A stretch of DNA of 64,000 nt from Hofstenia miamia (GCA_004352715.1 SCFE01000050.1:1102519-1166518); one strand, 5' to 3'; numbered from the stretch's first letter, positions 48,035-59,770 are shown. Notes: generated from the sequence alone by a model not told the origin. Numbers and translations are program-made.

Positions 48035-48655
48035 ATGAAAATAGTATACAAACCCGGAAATCAGATGGTTTTTGCTGACACTCTGTCTAGGATTCAGATG
48101 AAACCAATTCAGAAAAGCAACGTAGAAGAAAAAATTGCAATAGCTGTGCATCAAGTCATCACGTCATTAGGAGAAAAATTGGAAAGTATTTGGCATCCCA
48201 GGATTAAGCAAGATTCAGAAAAAGACTCCACATTGAGAGTGGTGAAGGAATATATCACGATTAGGTGGCCTGAGCACAGTAAGAATATTTCATTGGATGC
48301 AAGACCATACTACACGATTCGGAACGAACTACACGTCTTAACGAGGTTGGTCATGTTTGGAACAAAGATAGTAATAATCAAACCTACACGGGCGCATATC
48401 CGGAAAACCCGTCATATGGCACATTTGGGAATTGAAAAAACAAAGCAGTTTGCGCGGCAGTCACTATTTTGGCCCGGAATCTCCTACTCCATAGAAAAAC
48501 TCATTAAAGACTGTTCAACGTGCATACAACATAGATACGCTCTTTGCAAAGTACCCTTGCGTCCACACGAACGTCCATCCATTCCCTTTCAAAAAATTGG
48601 ACTTGGTATAGCAGACATAGATGGAGAAAGCTTCTTAGTAGCTATCAATTGTTAG
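48035..48655 (+). pseudogene. Gypsy integrase, N-terminal half, copy 2
   Basis: A 206-codon open frame. It starts in the connection after RNase H (GNQMVFADTLSRI) and contains the HHCC finger (AHLGIEKTKQFARQ, DCSTCIQHRYA) and the approach to the core (ADIDGESFLVAINC). It ends at a stop where the catalytic core should follow. Confidence 0.85.
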
Positions 48656-49080
48656 AGGCTGTTTCCATCTTTAAATGAATTTACAAAAGTAGCGGCAACA
48701 TCAACATCAGACTTCTTCATTATAATAACAAGCCTTTGCAAGACATACAGTCGCGTTTTATGAACTCCCAACAATTCAAAGAGTTCTTAAACCCTCAGCC
48801 GGTTGCCACTAAAAAATGACCAACCTCAATGTTAGTAAGTCCCAGAAACAGAAGCACTATTATGATAAGAATTGAAAAGTACTGGATGCTATTCCAGATG
48901 GTAGTAGAATGCATGTAAAGAACTTGAATTCATTTTCCACAGTAATGTGGAAAGTGAACGAACCACGATCCTATATCTTGAAATCAGATCGAGGTGTAGT
49001 AATTCGGTGAAATAGACGCCACATACATAGATTTTTTGAAAATAGTATTGAACATGACAATACGGGAAGCTACTACGCGT
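48656..49080 (+). pseudogene. Gypsy integrase C-terminal part, copy 2
   Basis: Broken frames. About 48870-49030 keep the pattern of the integrase C-terminal domain, ending in a SDRGVV-like stretch and RRNRRH-like residues in shifted frames. Most of the core is missing between 48660 and 48780. Confidence 0.6.
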
Positions 49081-49249
49081 CAGATGATGAAAATGATGAG
49101 AAGAATGAGAAAGAAGACTCTGTGTTATTGGGTCAACTCCGTCTCATACAAGCAAAATAGGTCAAGAAGATAGTCAAAAAGAGGAAGACAGTATGCAGAA
49201 CAAGCGTCCAAGGAGATTACAGACTGTAAAATTTCTTAAGAAGAGTAGA

Positions 49250-49439
49250 TGTAACGCGTTATGGTACACACCACCAGCAACAGAGGGCAGCAATGCGTTG
49301 CTACAGTGATGCGAATGTAGAAAACACATGGATGTCCTCCCTAAAACACGTTATAAATACTTTGTTAATTTTAGAATACAACACATTATTCTTGTGACCT
49401 AAATATAATCGTTTCTTTTATTACATTGCAATCTTTACA
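49250..49439 (+). repeat. Gypsy 3' LTR, copy 2 (190 bp)
   Basis: TGTAACGCG...TTTACA ends, same layout as the copy 1 LTR with scattered substitutions and small indels. Confidence 0.9.
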
Positions 49440-49731
49440 CGTACGGTAATTTTTTACAAATCCGTGCAATTCTAGTTTTTTTCAATAGTGAAGTGGCGTG
49501 ACAGCTCCATCCGCTCCAAAGTATATCCGCGACTGTTTCCCTGATTACTACAAAGGGGCAAATTGTCATGTGGTCATTTAAATAACTAGCCGTATGCATT
49601 CTGTATTAATATTTTCAATGAGATATGTTAAGTTAGGTTTCCCCCAAATGATATGAAACTTGTTTCAAAACACTCAAAAATATATACGTCAACGTTTACA
49701 GAAACAGATAATTCTGCGTTTATATATATAT
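49440..49731 (+). other. Distal 5' flank of 7TM gene 1, shared with 7TM gene 2
   Basis: From about 49450 (ttttttacaaatccg) to 49645 (gttaagttaggtttccc) this matches, in inverted order, 62830-62690 upstream of the second 7TM gene, including gagat.gttaagttaggtt. It ends in (TA)n at the gap. Confidence 0.7.
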
Positions 49732-50451
49732 NNNNNNNNNNNNNNNNNNNNNNNNNNNNNNNNNNNNNNNNNNNNNNNNNNNNNNNNNNNNNNNNNNNNN
49801 NNNNNNNNNNNNNNNNNNNNNNNNNNNNNNNNNNNNNNNNNNNNNNNNNNNNNNNNNNNNNNNNNNNNNNNNNNNNNNNNNNNNNNNNNNNNNNNNNNNN
49901 NNNNNNNNNNNNNNNNNNNNNNNNNNNNNNNNNNNNNNNNNNNNNNNNNNNNNNNNNNNNNNNNNNNNNNNNNNNNNNNNNNNNNNNNNNNNNNNNNNNN
50001 NNNNNNNNNNNNNNNNNNNNNNNNNNNNNNNNNNNNNNNNNNNNNNNNNNNNNNNNNNNNNNNNNNNNNNNNNNNNNNNNNNNNNNNNNNNNNNNNNNNN
50101 NNNNNNNNNNNNNNNNNNNNNNNNNNNNNNNNNNNNNNNNNNNNNNNNNNNNNNNNNNNNNNNNNNNNNNNNNNNNNNNNNNNNNNNNNNNNNNNNNNNN
50201 NNNNNNNNNNNNNNNNNNNNNNNNNNNNNNNNNNNNNNNNNNNNNNNNNNNNNNNNNNNNNNNNNNNNNNNNNNNNNNNNNNNNNNNNNNNNNNNNNNNN
50301 NNNNNNNNNNNNNNNNNNNNNNNNNNNNNNNNNNNNNNNNNNNNNNNNNNNNNNNNNNNNNNNNNNNNNNNNNNNNNNNNNNNNNNNNNNNNNNNNNNNN
50401 NNNNNNNNNNNNNNNNNNNNNNNNNNNNNNNNNNNNNNNNNNNNNNNNNNN
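49732..50451. other. Assembly gap (720 N) against (TA)n
   Basis: Both flanks are (TA)n. Lies in the 5' region of 7TM gene 1. Confidence 0.95.
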
Positions 50452-50559
50452 TATATATATATAGTTAGTACAACCAGGAGTTTAAGATTCATGCTAAGCA
50501 TTATATGAAGGTCTGGATTGTTCATTAATATTTTATCTTAAATAGTGTGAATGGCTATA

Positions 50560-50649
50560 GCAACAGAGCATCATTAAGAGAATTGTAGCATCAAAAACAA
50601 ATATTAAAGTAATTTATCAAAGTGCAAATACTCCCTTTGCATTCGAAGT
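50560..50649 (+). promoter_or_regulatory. Conserved proximal 5' flank of 7TM gene 1
   Basis: catcaaaaacaaatattaaa and ttatcaaagtgcaaatac upstream of the ATG recur in the same order upstream of 7TM gene 2 (62422-62480, minus strand). It could be promoter, 5' UTR or simply young duplication. Confidence 0.45.
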
Positions 50650-51525
50650 ATGAAGTGTTCAGATCTGACAGAAGTAACTAGTTGGTTTCTCATTACGATT
50701 GAATTGTTTTTTTTCGTGGGCCTCAGTGCATATCTGATTATCTTCTTAAAAGTTTATAAGAATAGCTCACAAAATGGAAAAGATTTTGCTGTAGCCTTTC
50801 AAATGCTTGTATTTTGCACAGATTTTGCACTAACACTTCTTTTAGTCGTATTATATAGAGATATATTCAATATCCAAGATGAATTCTCAATTACAACAGG
50901 ATTAGTGTTTTTGGATATGTTTGATGATTATTCACTCTTTCAATGTATGGATTTAGTTTTCATTTTTTTCGCCTATCAAACTCTTCTCGCAGAAATGCTA
51001 CCTTCAGCATTCAAAAAACAAAACTTCCATTTTTTAGGACTTTGTTTGGGTACATTGCTTGCGCTTTCATATATTTGCAATTCGTTATTCCTAGTTGTCT
51101 TAAAAAAGATGAATTTTCAAAGGCCTTATATTATTGTCTCAAATCTATATCGCAAGCCAATGTCTATCTTAGGAATGATGATGACCGTAATAAGTCTTAT
51201 AGTGCTGTATAAAAGCAAAAACCGAAATCATTCTTCAGTTATGTACAAAGAAGGTAGAAGAATCGAATTTGCTGACGAACAATCCATAAACACCCATCTT
51301 TACCTACATTTAGTATTTGGATATCTAGGCGTTTTTCATTCTATTTTTCATACATTTGACCCTTATCCAATCTTTGAAGCATCTTCCTTCATGAGGGAGC
51401 TTGTAGTTTGCTATTTTTATGTTGTTGAAATGCCCTACATAATTGTAGCGAACATTCTTTTCGTGTTAAATATTTCCCATGATTATATTTTTGTATTATT
51501 TCGTAAAAATGCCCGACTATGCTGA
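50650..51525 (+). CDS. Intronless seven-transmembrane receptor-like protein 1
   Basis: 291 residues in one exon. Seven hydrophobic helices can be placed at about 12-34, 45-67, 83-112, 127-150, 168-188, 215-235 and 251-276, the layout of a G-protein-coupled receptor with a very short N-terminus and no signal peptide. Predicted cytoplasmic loops are KVYKNSSQNGKDF, PSAFKKQN and KSKNRNHSSVMYKEGRRIEF. There is no DRY or NPxxY motif, so it is not a standard class A receptor, and I recognise no named family. It has a close paralogue at 61552-62421 (minus), roughly 70-75% identical by eye. The ATG at 50650 is aligned with the paralogue's start. Shared flanks on both sides show that the whole locus was duplicated. 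An ion channel or other 7TM membrane protein cannot be excluded. Confidence 0.85.
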   Translation: MKCSDLTEVTSWFLITIELFFFVGLSAYLIIFLKVYKNSSQNGKDFAVAFQMLVFCTDFALTLLLVVLYRDIFNIQDEFSITTGLVFLDMFDDYSLFQCMDLVFIFFAYQTLLAEMLPSAFKKQNFHFLGLCLGTLLALSYICNSLFLVVLKKMNFQRPYIIVSNLYRKPMSILGMMMTVISLIVLYKSKNRNHSSVMYKEGRRIEFADEQSINTHLYLHLVFGYLGVFHSIFHTFDPYPIFEASSFMRELVVCYFYVVEMPYIIVANILFVLNISHDYIFVLFRKNARLC

Positions 51526-52053
51526 CCGTTTCTATGTACATCAATTTTCTAAAATGGCTGTAATATAAAATTGACAATATAATTATATTTTTCTACATTC
51601 AGTATTTCGAATATTACTTCCTAAACATGATATGAGCTTTAGTTAATTAGTAGTAATTCCTTATAATTCGGATAAAGATTAAAACTTCCCTGATTTACAA
51701 AAATTGCTGCCAGCACAATTATCAAGTTTCAAATCAAATTTTTAACATTAACTTAAGAAGAATTTCTTACATACGACTAATATTCATTCAAAAGTATGTG
51801 TAAATATGAAATGTATGTATTTTTTCTAAGTTGCTTTTTAAAAATTGAAGTAAAAATGATTTATTCTCAGTCTAATATGAAACTGGCATTTTTTTATATT
51901 TCTATAAAAAAATTGTGAATGTAGAATTATAACCTAGCTAAACGTAATAATTTTTTACGAACAAAATTTGGATCGGTGGTTAAAGATAAGGTGCAGGAAA
52001 TGCTTGAAAAGGGAACTAAATAATGTTTTTAAGCAATTTTCCAAAAATATTCA
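51526..52053 (+). other. 3' flank of 7TM gene 1
   Basis: Matches the 3' flank of 7TM gene 2 up to gagctttag at about 51641 (61412 in the other copy), then diverges. No canonical AATAAA is obvious close to the stop. Confidence 0.5.
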
Positions 52054-52974
52054 ATTGACCTGTACATTAGTGCTATTTATTAATTATATGGATGTATTTC
52101 AGTACTAATTACAAATTTATTTTTAATAACATAATGTAATGACTAATGCAATCAGCATGCACCCTATTCAATTATAAAATATAACCCAATGATCTGTAGA
52201 AATTGAATTTCGTGATGAAAATACGTAAATAAATATTTCAAGGTTCTCAGAACAAAACAGGCAAAAGTTTTCACGAAAGTTGAAGCAGTTTTCTACTGCT
52301 ACTTTTCATACATGCTTAGAGAACTTCTTCCTCAATTTAAGAAAAATTCATAACTCAATTTCTCATCAATTTTTGCAAATTTGAATTGAAAAATGTAATG
52401 AATCACTAGGGTATATCTTAAATATGAAATAGGCGTAATCAAATGTTGCCTTAAAACAATTTATCATTTAGCATCAACTGTATTAATTTTGTGGTGAGAA
52501 TTTGAGTGAAGAATCTAGAATTGATGGACAAAGTAATTTGTTTTAATGATGTTATCGATGTTAACTTTCAATATACCCTTGTTTATGTCTATGACTACAT
52601 CTGCTAAAAGACCCTAAATGAATAGGAAATGATGAAGTTTATAATTGAGAATTTCCAGACATAGTATATTGGAGAGGATTGAACTACCCATTAAACAATT
52701 TTAGAATTTTGCATCTTTCTGTTGCAGCTTCTTTATGAATTCATCATCGAAATACTTTAGATACAAATTAATAGGTGATTTTGAATATGTGTCTGAAATA
52801 TATCAGGCATTACAGTTTTGAACTTTAGCATACATGTATATCTCAATAACAATTGCAAATTCAATAATTTCTTCAAGATCCTCTTCACTGAAAAATGAGA
52901 ATTTTTTGGTCCCTGTTGTCAGGAAAGTGATTTTATCAGTCACGTAGCACTAGGTCATTTCATGAATAAGTTAC
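52054..52974. repeat. 0.92-kb segment identical to 42842-43765
   Basis: Same borders as the other copy; here the left neighbour is the 3' flank of 7TM gene 1 and the right neighbour is a different (TA)-rich tract (52980-53015). Confidence 0.9.
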
Positions 52975-52980
52975 GCTAAT

Positions 52981-53018
<38 letters not shown>

Positions 53019-53939
53019 ATTAACCAAAATAGATGGAATTCTTTAAAATTATACTTGTTCGTCAGTTTGAACCAAGCTTCATCAACCTTTCACAAATTTA
53101 TTGACAGACATAGAGAAAAATTTCTTTCTCATAGAATATAAATATATGGACTAAATGTGAAAACTTTGCCATTTATTGAAAAATTGGCTAAATTATTATG
53201 CAAATTCTCGATAACTCAATAATTAAAAATCACATCTTAATTCCTTGAGCCAGATTATTCGAAATAGTTCTGAATAATCCATGGACAAAATTTAATAGTA
53301 ATCGGACACAAATGTTTTTACAAATTTTTAAAAACACAAGGAAATGTTTTTCGAGTAATTGCCATAAAAGATAAAACAGAGTATAAGCACATGCCGAACT
53401 TTACATAACTCGATTCGGATTTACTTTTTTATTGTCCCTTAAGTTAAATTTTGGCGAAGTACAAAACATGAAATTTCTAAAACTTTAGACAAAAAGGTTC
53501 GCTGGGATAGGCGACAACTGCTCTAGAGTCATTTTAGGAGGAACCCCGAGCTCGAAAATGTCATATATGACAATTTTAGAACGTAAATTACTTGAAAATC
53601 GGATTCTAAATGTTCCAATTAGGCAGAGAACTCCAAGAACGAAAAGTCGTCGTACATCAAGAAAACTCAAAATATTCAAATTTAAAACAGTCGAAAACTT
53701 TCTTGACCGTGATACTTAAATTGCAATTATTGAAGTACTATTTTTTCTATTGATAACCATTTTATGAAGATTACTACAAGCAATAATATACAGTCAAGAT
53801 TATTTCAATAAATGATACATAGAATTTGAATAAATAAATAATTACGAGTAAGGCTAGAATATAGCAAAATTTATTATCTCTTTTTTTCCTATAAATCCGT
53901 GTATCAAAATTTACTTAAGCAGTGGCAGTCATATGCAAA
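52975..53939. other. (TA)n tract and unassigned sequence
   Basis: A (TA)n tract, then AT-rich sequence. The 64-codon minus-strand frame at 53485-53679 has no recognisable features. Confidence 0.35.
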
Positions 53940-54247
53940 CAGCGTTTTCGAGTACTCGGAATGTTAAGAACTCGAATTCGAATAAGCTCTCAAAACTCGA
54001 TCGGAAAAACTCGGAAAAGAAATCGTCAAAACCCGAACTTAATCGAGAACCCACTCGAAAACACCGTAAAAATTAAGTTATTTTAAATTTCAAATCAATA
54101 TCAATCACAAAAAAACTATTTTTTAACTTAGAAAGCTCGGAATGATTGTAAAATAAAAAAACTCGGAATTATAAAAAGTTTTTTTTAAAAAAATGTTCCA
54201 ACTCGAACTCGAAACGTAAAAACTCGAGCTCGACTTTCAAAACTCTG
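53940..54247. mobile_element. Probable hAT-like MITE built of ctcga-rich repeats
   Basis: Left end cagcgttttcgagtactcg; right complement cagagttttgaaagtcgagc. The interior is full of actcgga/ctcgaac variants. The flanking octamers agree at only about half of their bases, so the target duplication is unproven. Confidence 0.5.
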
Positions 54248-55056
54248 CATGAGAGTAAATTGTGACGATAACCTATCTAAAATTTTTTTACTGATAGTTT
54301 TCTCATATAAGTTTTAACTGATACTCTAAAGAATAACTTCATATTTTTCTCAAAATTATTTTCAGTACGTAAATTAGTAAGATTTTAGGTTTCCAATTTT
54401 TCGCTAATTTGTCAGTTTGAGTTTTCTTTTGAAATTGTACATTAGTATTATATAATCTTAAAAAACTCAATATAGAATTTTCAATTTCATTGATCGCATT
54501 TTATTAGACAATTTTTTAGCAGGCGTCATAAAAATCTGCCGAATTGCAATTAAGTGGATTGGGCATGATTCAAGCCTGGCAAGAATTGAACATAAAGTTT
54601 TCGTTGGAAAAACTAAACTGAGGGATAAGAAGGAAAGAAATTTTTAAGGATCACCCTACCACTAAAGAAAGAAATGCTTCCTATTGAAACTAGAATCAGT
54701 TAACAGCGTATGTTCAAAATTCCCCTCACCTACTTACCATGGAGCACATAAGTGTGTTAGCCAACCTCATTAATGGCTGTATAGGTGTAGGGAAAATAAT
54801 TCAGTTTTAGTAATTTATATAATAAACATTCATTATGTGGTTCCCTTTGCTTCGCTGTAGTTTAATTAGGAAAATATGACACTGAAGAGTAGATATATGA
54901 AATAGTAAATAGTATGGGTTTAGTTAATATCGACTTTTCTGCTTTGGTTAGCATATCAAAAAGCATAGGCTATTTAATTCCTCTAATAATGTTTTTTTAA
55001 TAGTTGTAAAATCTTCAGAATTATGAATTTATTAACTACATTACATGTAAGAATAT

Positions 55057-55113
<57 letters not shown>

Positions 55114-55189
55114 GTTCCCCTCCTCAGAGAAAAAGCTGGGTGCGCCCCTGGTCTAAGGACTAAATAACAACATTACTTAAGCCATAGCC
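54248..55189. other. Unassigned, with a diverged repeat and (TA)n
   Basis: 54437-54660 is the partner of 45840-46057. A (TA)n tract lies at about 55057-55107. cgcccctgg at about 55144 resembles a hAT-type terminus without a visible partner. Confidence 0.4.
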
Positions 55190-56220
55190 ACAATTGGCAA
55201 TTGACGTCAAATTTACAACATCAAAACTTCGCATATCCGAAGTTTTACTGTTATTTACCTTCTGATTCCCGATGGGAGCACATAGTTTGCGGACAAGTGA
55301 ACTATCCTGTAAACATAGGAATCGCATGGTTAGATACAACACACACAAATCATATTTCACTTGAAGCCTGCATAGCAATGGAAAACAATTATTGCATTCT
55401 TTCGCCTTTGATACATACAGCAGTGATACAACCATTGTGGAGATCGAACTTTGGAAAAAGCGGCGAGTTAACATTCCACTAACTGATTAAGAGCAATATG
55501 CAAACAACCTTGGAGATCGTATTAAAACAATACAATCCAATAAGTACAAAGAAAATAAATCGAAACAAATCAAAGAAGATGATTCCTTTCATTTATATTG
55601 TGATGGACATGTCCCACTAGAACATGTGTTCCACAAGGGCAAGCCAATAGAAGGACAAATTGAGTAAATTAAGACTAGTATCTCTAAATTACCAAACAGA
55701 ACTCTTATTTTGTTTTCAGGAATTGGAGACCTCATGTGGTGATATCTCCAAAAGAATCGAAATAATAACAATGATGGAGCAAATATTTCAGATCCTGAAA
55801 TATTGTTACAAATAACATTTCTATATTCTTTGACGAGATTAAAAATCACCAAAATTTGTTAAGCTTTTATAAGTTCTTTTACCACCACTACGATAACTGA
55901 GGATGATACTAATGCATCTGATATCAATGCAAAGATGACATTACTTATCGCCATTAAAGGTTTTAGATTATACTTAAAATTTTACAATTTATTTACACAA
56001 AAACTGAACAGTCTCCACAACTCTATTATTATTTCAAATCGAATGGAAAACCCTAAATTCTACAACTTTGCCAAATGAGTCAGCACTCAACTGGAAGCTC
56101 CATTTTACACAACAAGCTTTATGCAGCACACAGACATTCTCAGCTGGAATGATCCACACGCTATAACTCTAGTCAAGGATGCTCAGTCTTTCATCAAGCC
56201 AGAAAAAGTACAGCTCTAGG
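55190..56220 (+). pseudogene. Decayed coding region, family not recognised
   Basis: 55201-55480 is open and protein-like: FAYPKFYCYLPSDSRWEHIV, ISLEACIAMENNYCILSPLI, PLWRSNFGKSGELTF. A different frame at about 55488-55660 continues with EQYANNLGDRIKTI and FHLYCDGHVPLEHVFHKG. A further frame near 56070-56215 reads STQLEAPFYTTSFMQHTDIL. The pieces look like one ancient gene in three frames with stops between. I do not recognise a family; a viral or transposon structural protein is one possibility. Confidence 0.4.
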
Positions 56221-58272
56221 ACTAAAATTATAGCCCAGTGGGGGGGGGGGGTGGGCAAAAACATTTTTTCACTCTTTATATTAGTACAATTTCAATATTA
56301 ATTTTACGTTTTTATTTCAATTGTAATTTGACAATGGTGCTATATATTTTAGTTTGAATTTCTGCTAATTGGTAGTGCGGTAAAATTATAACAGAAGACC
56401 AAATTTGTACCAGTCAGCTATTTGTTCATATTTCATATTTGTATGGGGTGTGTTTTGATTACAATTTAGAGTTTAGTTTTTATATATATATATATATATA
56501 TTGATGAGTTCTTTTTTAATCTATTTTCTTCTTGTCTCAGTAAATTCGTTTTTACTTTTTATCTTTGACTTACAGTTTTATTAAATTATGTGTTTCTAAA
56601 ATTCAAATGCGTAGTTAAAGGGCACCCAGACGATGGCACGACTTGGCTGGTTTGCTTTCCTTTAACTTAGGTTAGGTGTAGGGTTAGGGCTGTTGTACTG
56701 CTTTTCATTCATAACGAAAATTGTTACTATTGCTTTCACCTAAATTGAACAAGGTGAGAAACGCACTGTGTTTAGGTTATTTACTAAGGAATTAGGTTCA
56801 CTACTTGCATCCAAGAGTTGGGCTTCTTTATTGTTTATCTTAATTAGGGCTCTAGTCTTATACGACTCTTTCTTAAAGGTTATCTGTATCAGGTCGGCCG
56901 AGTGTGGCCACTCTTCCCTAACACGATCTCCTGTTTACTTTTAACTTTTATAAGATAGGGTATAATTGCAGGAGGAGTTAATTATTTTGTAGTATCGGTA
57001 AATCTATGCATCGTCTCAAAGCCCTCAATATACGATAGTAGAATAGTATAGTTTTTTTTTTACACACTGGCACAAAAATATATATATATATATCATAGCG
57101 ACTTTATGCAGGCATGCAGAGCTGCTAATTATTAAAATTCTTTATAAGTGACCGAAATATTTATGAGATGAGTGAAGTGCTAAGCAATAGCTTAAATAAT
57201 ATACAAAGCTCTATTGAAGAGTTCTACAGGATAATTTAGTATATCTCACAGCGAGAAAAAACTTAATAATATAAAAATGCTCCAAAATTCTTTTTACGAA
57301 GTTAGAAAACATTTCTAAATGATTATCCAGCATTAAACATTAAATAAAAATTGAAATTTTAAAATCGCATTCACTAATTCGGTATACAATCTTTCTGGTA
57401 ACACTGAGCCAAATAAACATGGGATACTAAATGGGAAAATATGGTAAAATTATAGTACCTTTTTCAAAGTCAAATATTGTTGTCTTTGGCAAAAGAATAG
57501 TTTTTCCTAATTGGCCTTGTAGTATTCGAAATCCTTATAAGTGCAATTTGACTGTGTATCTCATTAAAAATTTCCAAGCAGTTCATTTTACTTGCCAGAA
57601 CTTATAACTCAAAACATACGTTTGCCTTCATATATCTGAATAGATACTCTGATTCACAAAAGTTGTCTAGAGTAAAGACCAGGATCAACATGTTGATATG
57701 CTTGTAGGACCCTTCAAAATAGGTAGCTTAGTTTAATTCAATTCAAACGATATGGAACGTCTTCTGAAGTTCACAAGTTACGATTCTTACGTTAAAAAAT
57801 AATGCACATAAGTACGATATTTTTATCAACACAGCATCAAAAGAGATCAATAAATTGGAACTCTCTCATATTGAGGGCTTAGTGTAATATTTTATGTGCT
57901 ATTCTGTAAGTTCTGCTGGAAATCTACATTAAGTTTAATGTTTGCTGAAATACATATTCAGAAATAGATATATAGAATAGATCAAGAATTCTTGTCACTC
58001 AATGGGTCTAATGTACATTAAACAAATGGATTTAAAAATTTGTATCTTCAAACACGACAAGCAATCATGCTCCATTTAGAGTCGCTATATCCGGTCCGGG
58101 CCCGTACTAGAGAAGTCCGTTCCACTACTCGTTTGACCATACCCGATACGGGTCCTACCCTAGATTATAAGGCTGAACAACTTGTCAATCATTAAATTCC
58201 TTCAAAAATCTCGGATATATTTAGTGAACATAATTGATTCAGAGTCAATTGGTATAAAATTCATTCGAATAA
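56221..58272. other. Unassigned; G-run, microsatellites, transposon-like GC patches
   Basis: A G run lies at about 56239-56250, (TA)n at about 56480-56500 and 57080-57092. About 56620-56930 and 58080-58150 (ccggtccgggcccg) are GC-richer and may be remnants of MITEs. No coding region. Confidence 0.4.
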
Positions 58273-58357
58273 TTTTTTAGTGAGGGGCAACGGGGTGGCT
58301 ATTATATGTCGAAGAGGTCCAGGCCCCCATGGCTTCCCCGTCTGTACGCCACTGATA
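58273..58357. mobile_element. Remnant of a hAT-like MITE terminus
   Basis: Ends cgtctgtacgccactg, the same terminal pattern as MITE family A (complement cagtggcgtac), after a GC-rich stretch. No left end was found. Confidence 0.4.
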
Positions 58358-58409
58358 AAAAGCGTTATTTCATATGATTTATTCATAATTATTCTACGTA
58401 GGATGTCTA

Positions 58410-59770
58410 AATGTGTGACAAATTCTCTTTAGATTTAAGCAATCAATTTACTCTAAACTGGAGAAAGCAAAGATTGCATTCGAACTTAATAGAAATGTCT
58501 CGACTTAAAGATATGGTTGCTTCATACTCTAAAGGAAAAGAAGAAATCCAAAAGGGTAAATATAATGATGAAAGAACTCCAAAACTTGGTCAGCATTTAG
58601 TTTCCCCATAGTTACGAAAAAAGAAATCCGACGAAAGTTTCACAGATTTTTTGCTGACTACGAGGCATTCCAAAGATGCCCTACCAAAGGAAAAGGAAAA
58701 TCATTTTCTGCAAACCTGGAAAAAGTTTTTGACGTCACACTTAAGTCTGCGAAATGGTTGATAACGCAAGATAAGAAAGTTTACAGTCTTCAAGTAACTA
58801 TGAGTGCACAAATTGGCAACACAACAAAAATGGATGGTTCTGCTTTGATACACTCATCAAAATGGATACCATTACATTCATAACGGGTTCAGGTGAACAA
58901 TGTAGTTATGTGGGATGAATGAAGATTTTGACGAAAATCAAAGTGATGATATTTTCTGCCGTTTCTCATTTGATCATATGGAAATATCGTCTACAAATTT
59001 AGCGGATAATTTGATGCCTTGCGGTTTGACTACAAGAAAAATGGCGATAGTTTGCTGGAAAACGAAAGGTGAAGGCATCATTCTGCCTTCTCCGAGATAA
59101 TCAGCAATTTGGAAGAGCAGAATCAGAGCTCAAAATAGTTGAAAATGAAATTAATAAGATTTGAACACAAATGAAAGATTTTGTATTCATTTTGATGAAA
59201 AAAGGTTAGTTCTATGTTTGAATTGTAAAATGTAGTTTATTATCACTAATTCTATTACAGAATGTCAAAGGAAGAATAATGACAAGTAGTGTGCCTAGCA
59301 AACGAAGATTATTTCAGGGAACAAATCATATGCCAAAGCTCAATTGGCAAAAGTTGCCTAGTTGCCATCAGACAGGGTGGAATTTGAAAGCAATTTACGC
59401 ATTGTGTGCTTTCTTTCTCATAAAGAAATGGCGATGTAAATAAAGTCCTGTTTGCTCCATCATTGCAAATCCATGGGTATCATTGTGGTGCTCTGATTAG
59501 TATTACCGTGCTGATATCAACGAACCTCTAAAAAGAGCACTATCAGGGTATGATAATGTGCTCTCCTGTCTCTCTCAACACTTGGTAGCGGAACCATCAG
59601 CATTGAATGTGTTTCGATGTAATCGCATTGCTGAACGTAGCATTCAAATATTTGACGTGATCTCAACGACGACACGATTTGATCACCTTGAAATTCATGA
59701 ATATAAAAAGAACGATAAATTAACTTTCTATATTTTATTAAAATAGAATTGAAAGGTTGGAGTCACTTTT
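58410..59770 (+). pseudogene. Decayed transposase-like coding region
   Basis: Consecutive plus-strand pieces in different frames: TLNWRKQRLHSNLIEMSR (58411-58608), KKEIRRKFHRFFADYEAFQR and LEKVFDVTLKSAKWL (58615-58770), FDENQSDDIFCRF (58915-59098), and KLNWQKLPSCHQTGWNLKAI (59330-59400). The pattern of a long protein broken by many stops suggests an old transposon-encoded protein of the kind common in invertebrate genomes, but no catalytic motif can be named. Confidence 0.4.

Larger units (their letters stand above)
47058..49439 (+). mobile_element. Ty3/Gypsy LTR retrotransposon, copy 2, defective
   Basis: Enters at the position corresponding to 39190 in copy 1 and runs to a complete 3' LTR. 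It shares with copy 1 a stop between protease and reverse transcriptase (47404) and the same internal deletion in the reverse transcriptase. Unlike copy 1 it lacks the RNase H region (jump near 47978), but it keeps the integrase zinc finger and the C-terminal part. It ends next to the 5' flank of the 7TM gene at 50650. Confidence 0.9.

Noticed and set aside
50943-51212. 89-codon frame inside 7TM gene 1, and the minus-strand frame at 51389-51577
   Set aside because: Shadow frames of a well-supported coding sequence.
56660-56690. ttaggttagg...gggttaggg as interstitial telomere repeats
   Set aside because: Only one or two degenerate units, within chance expectation.
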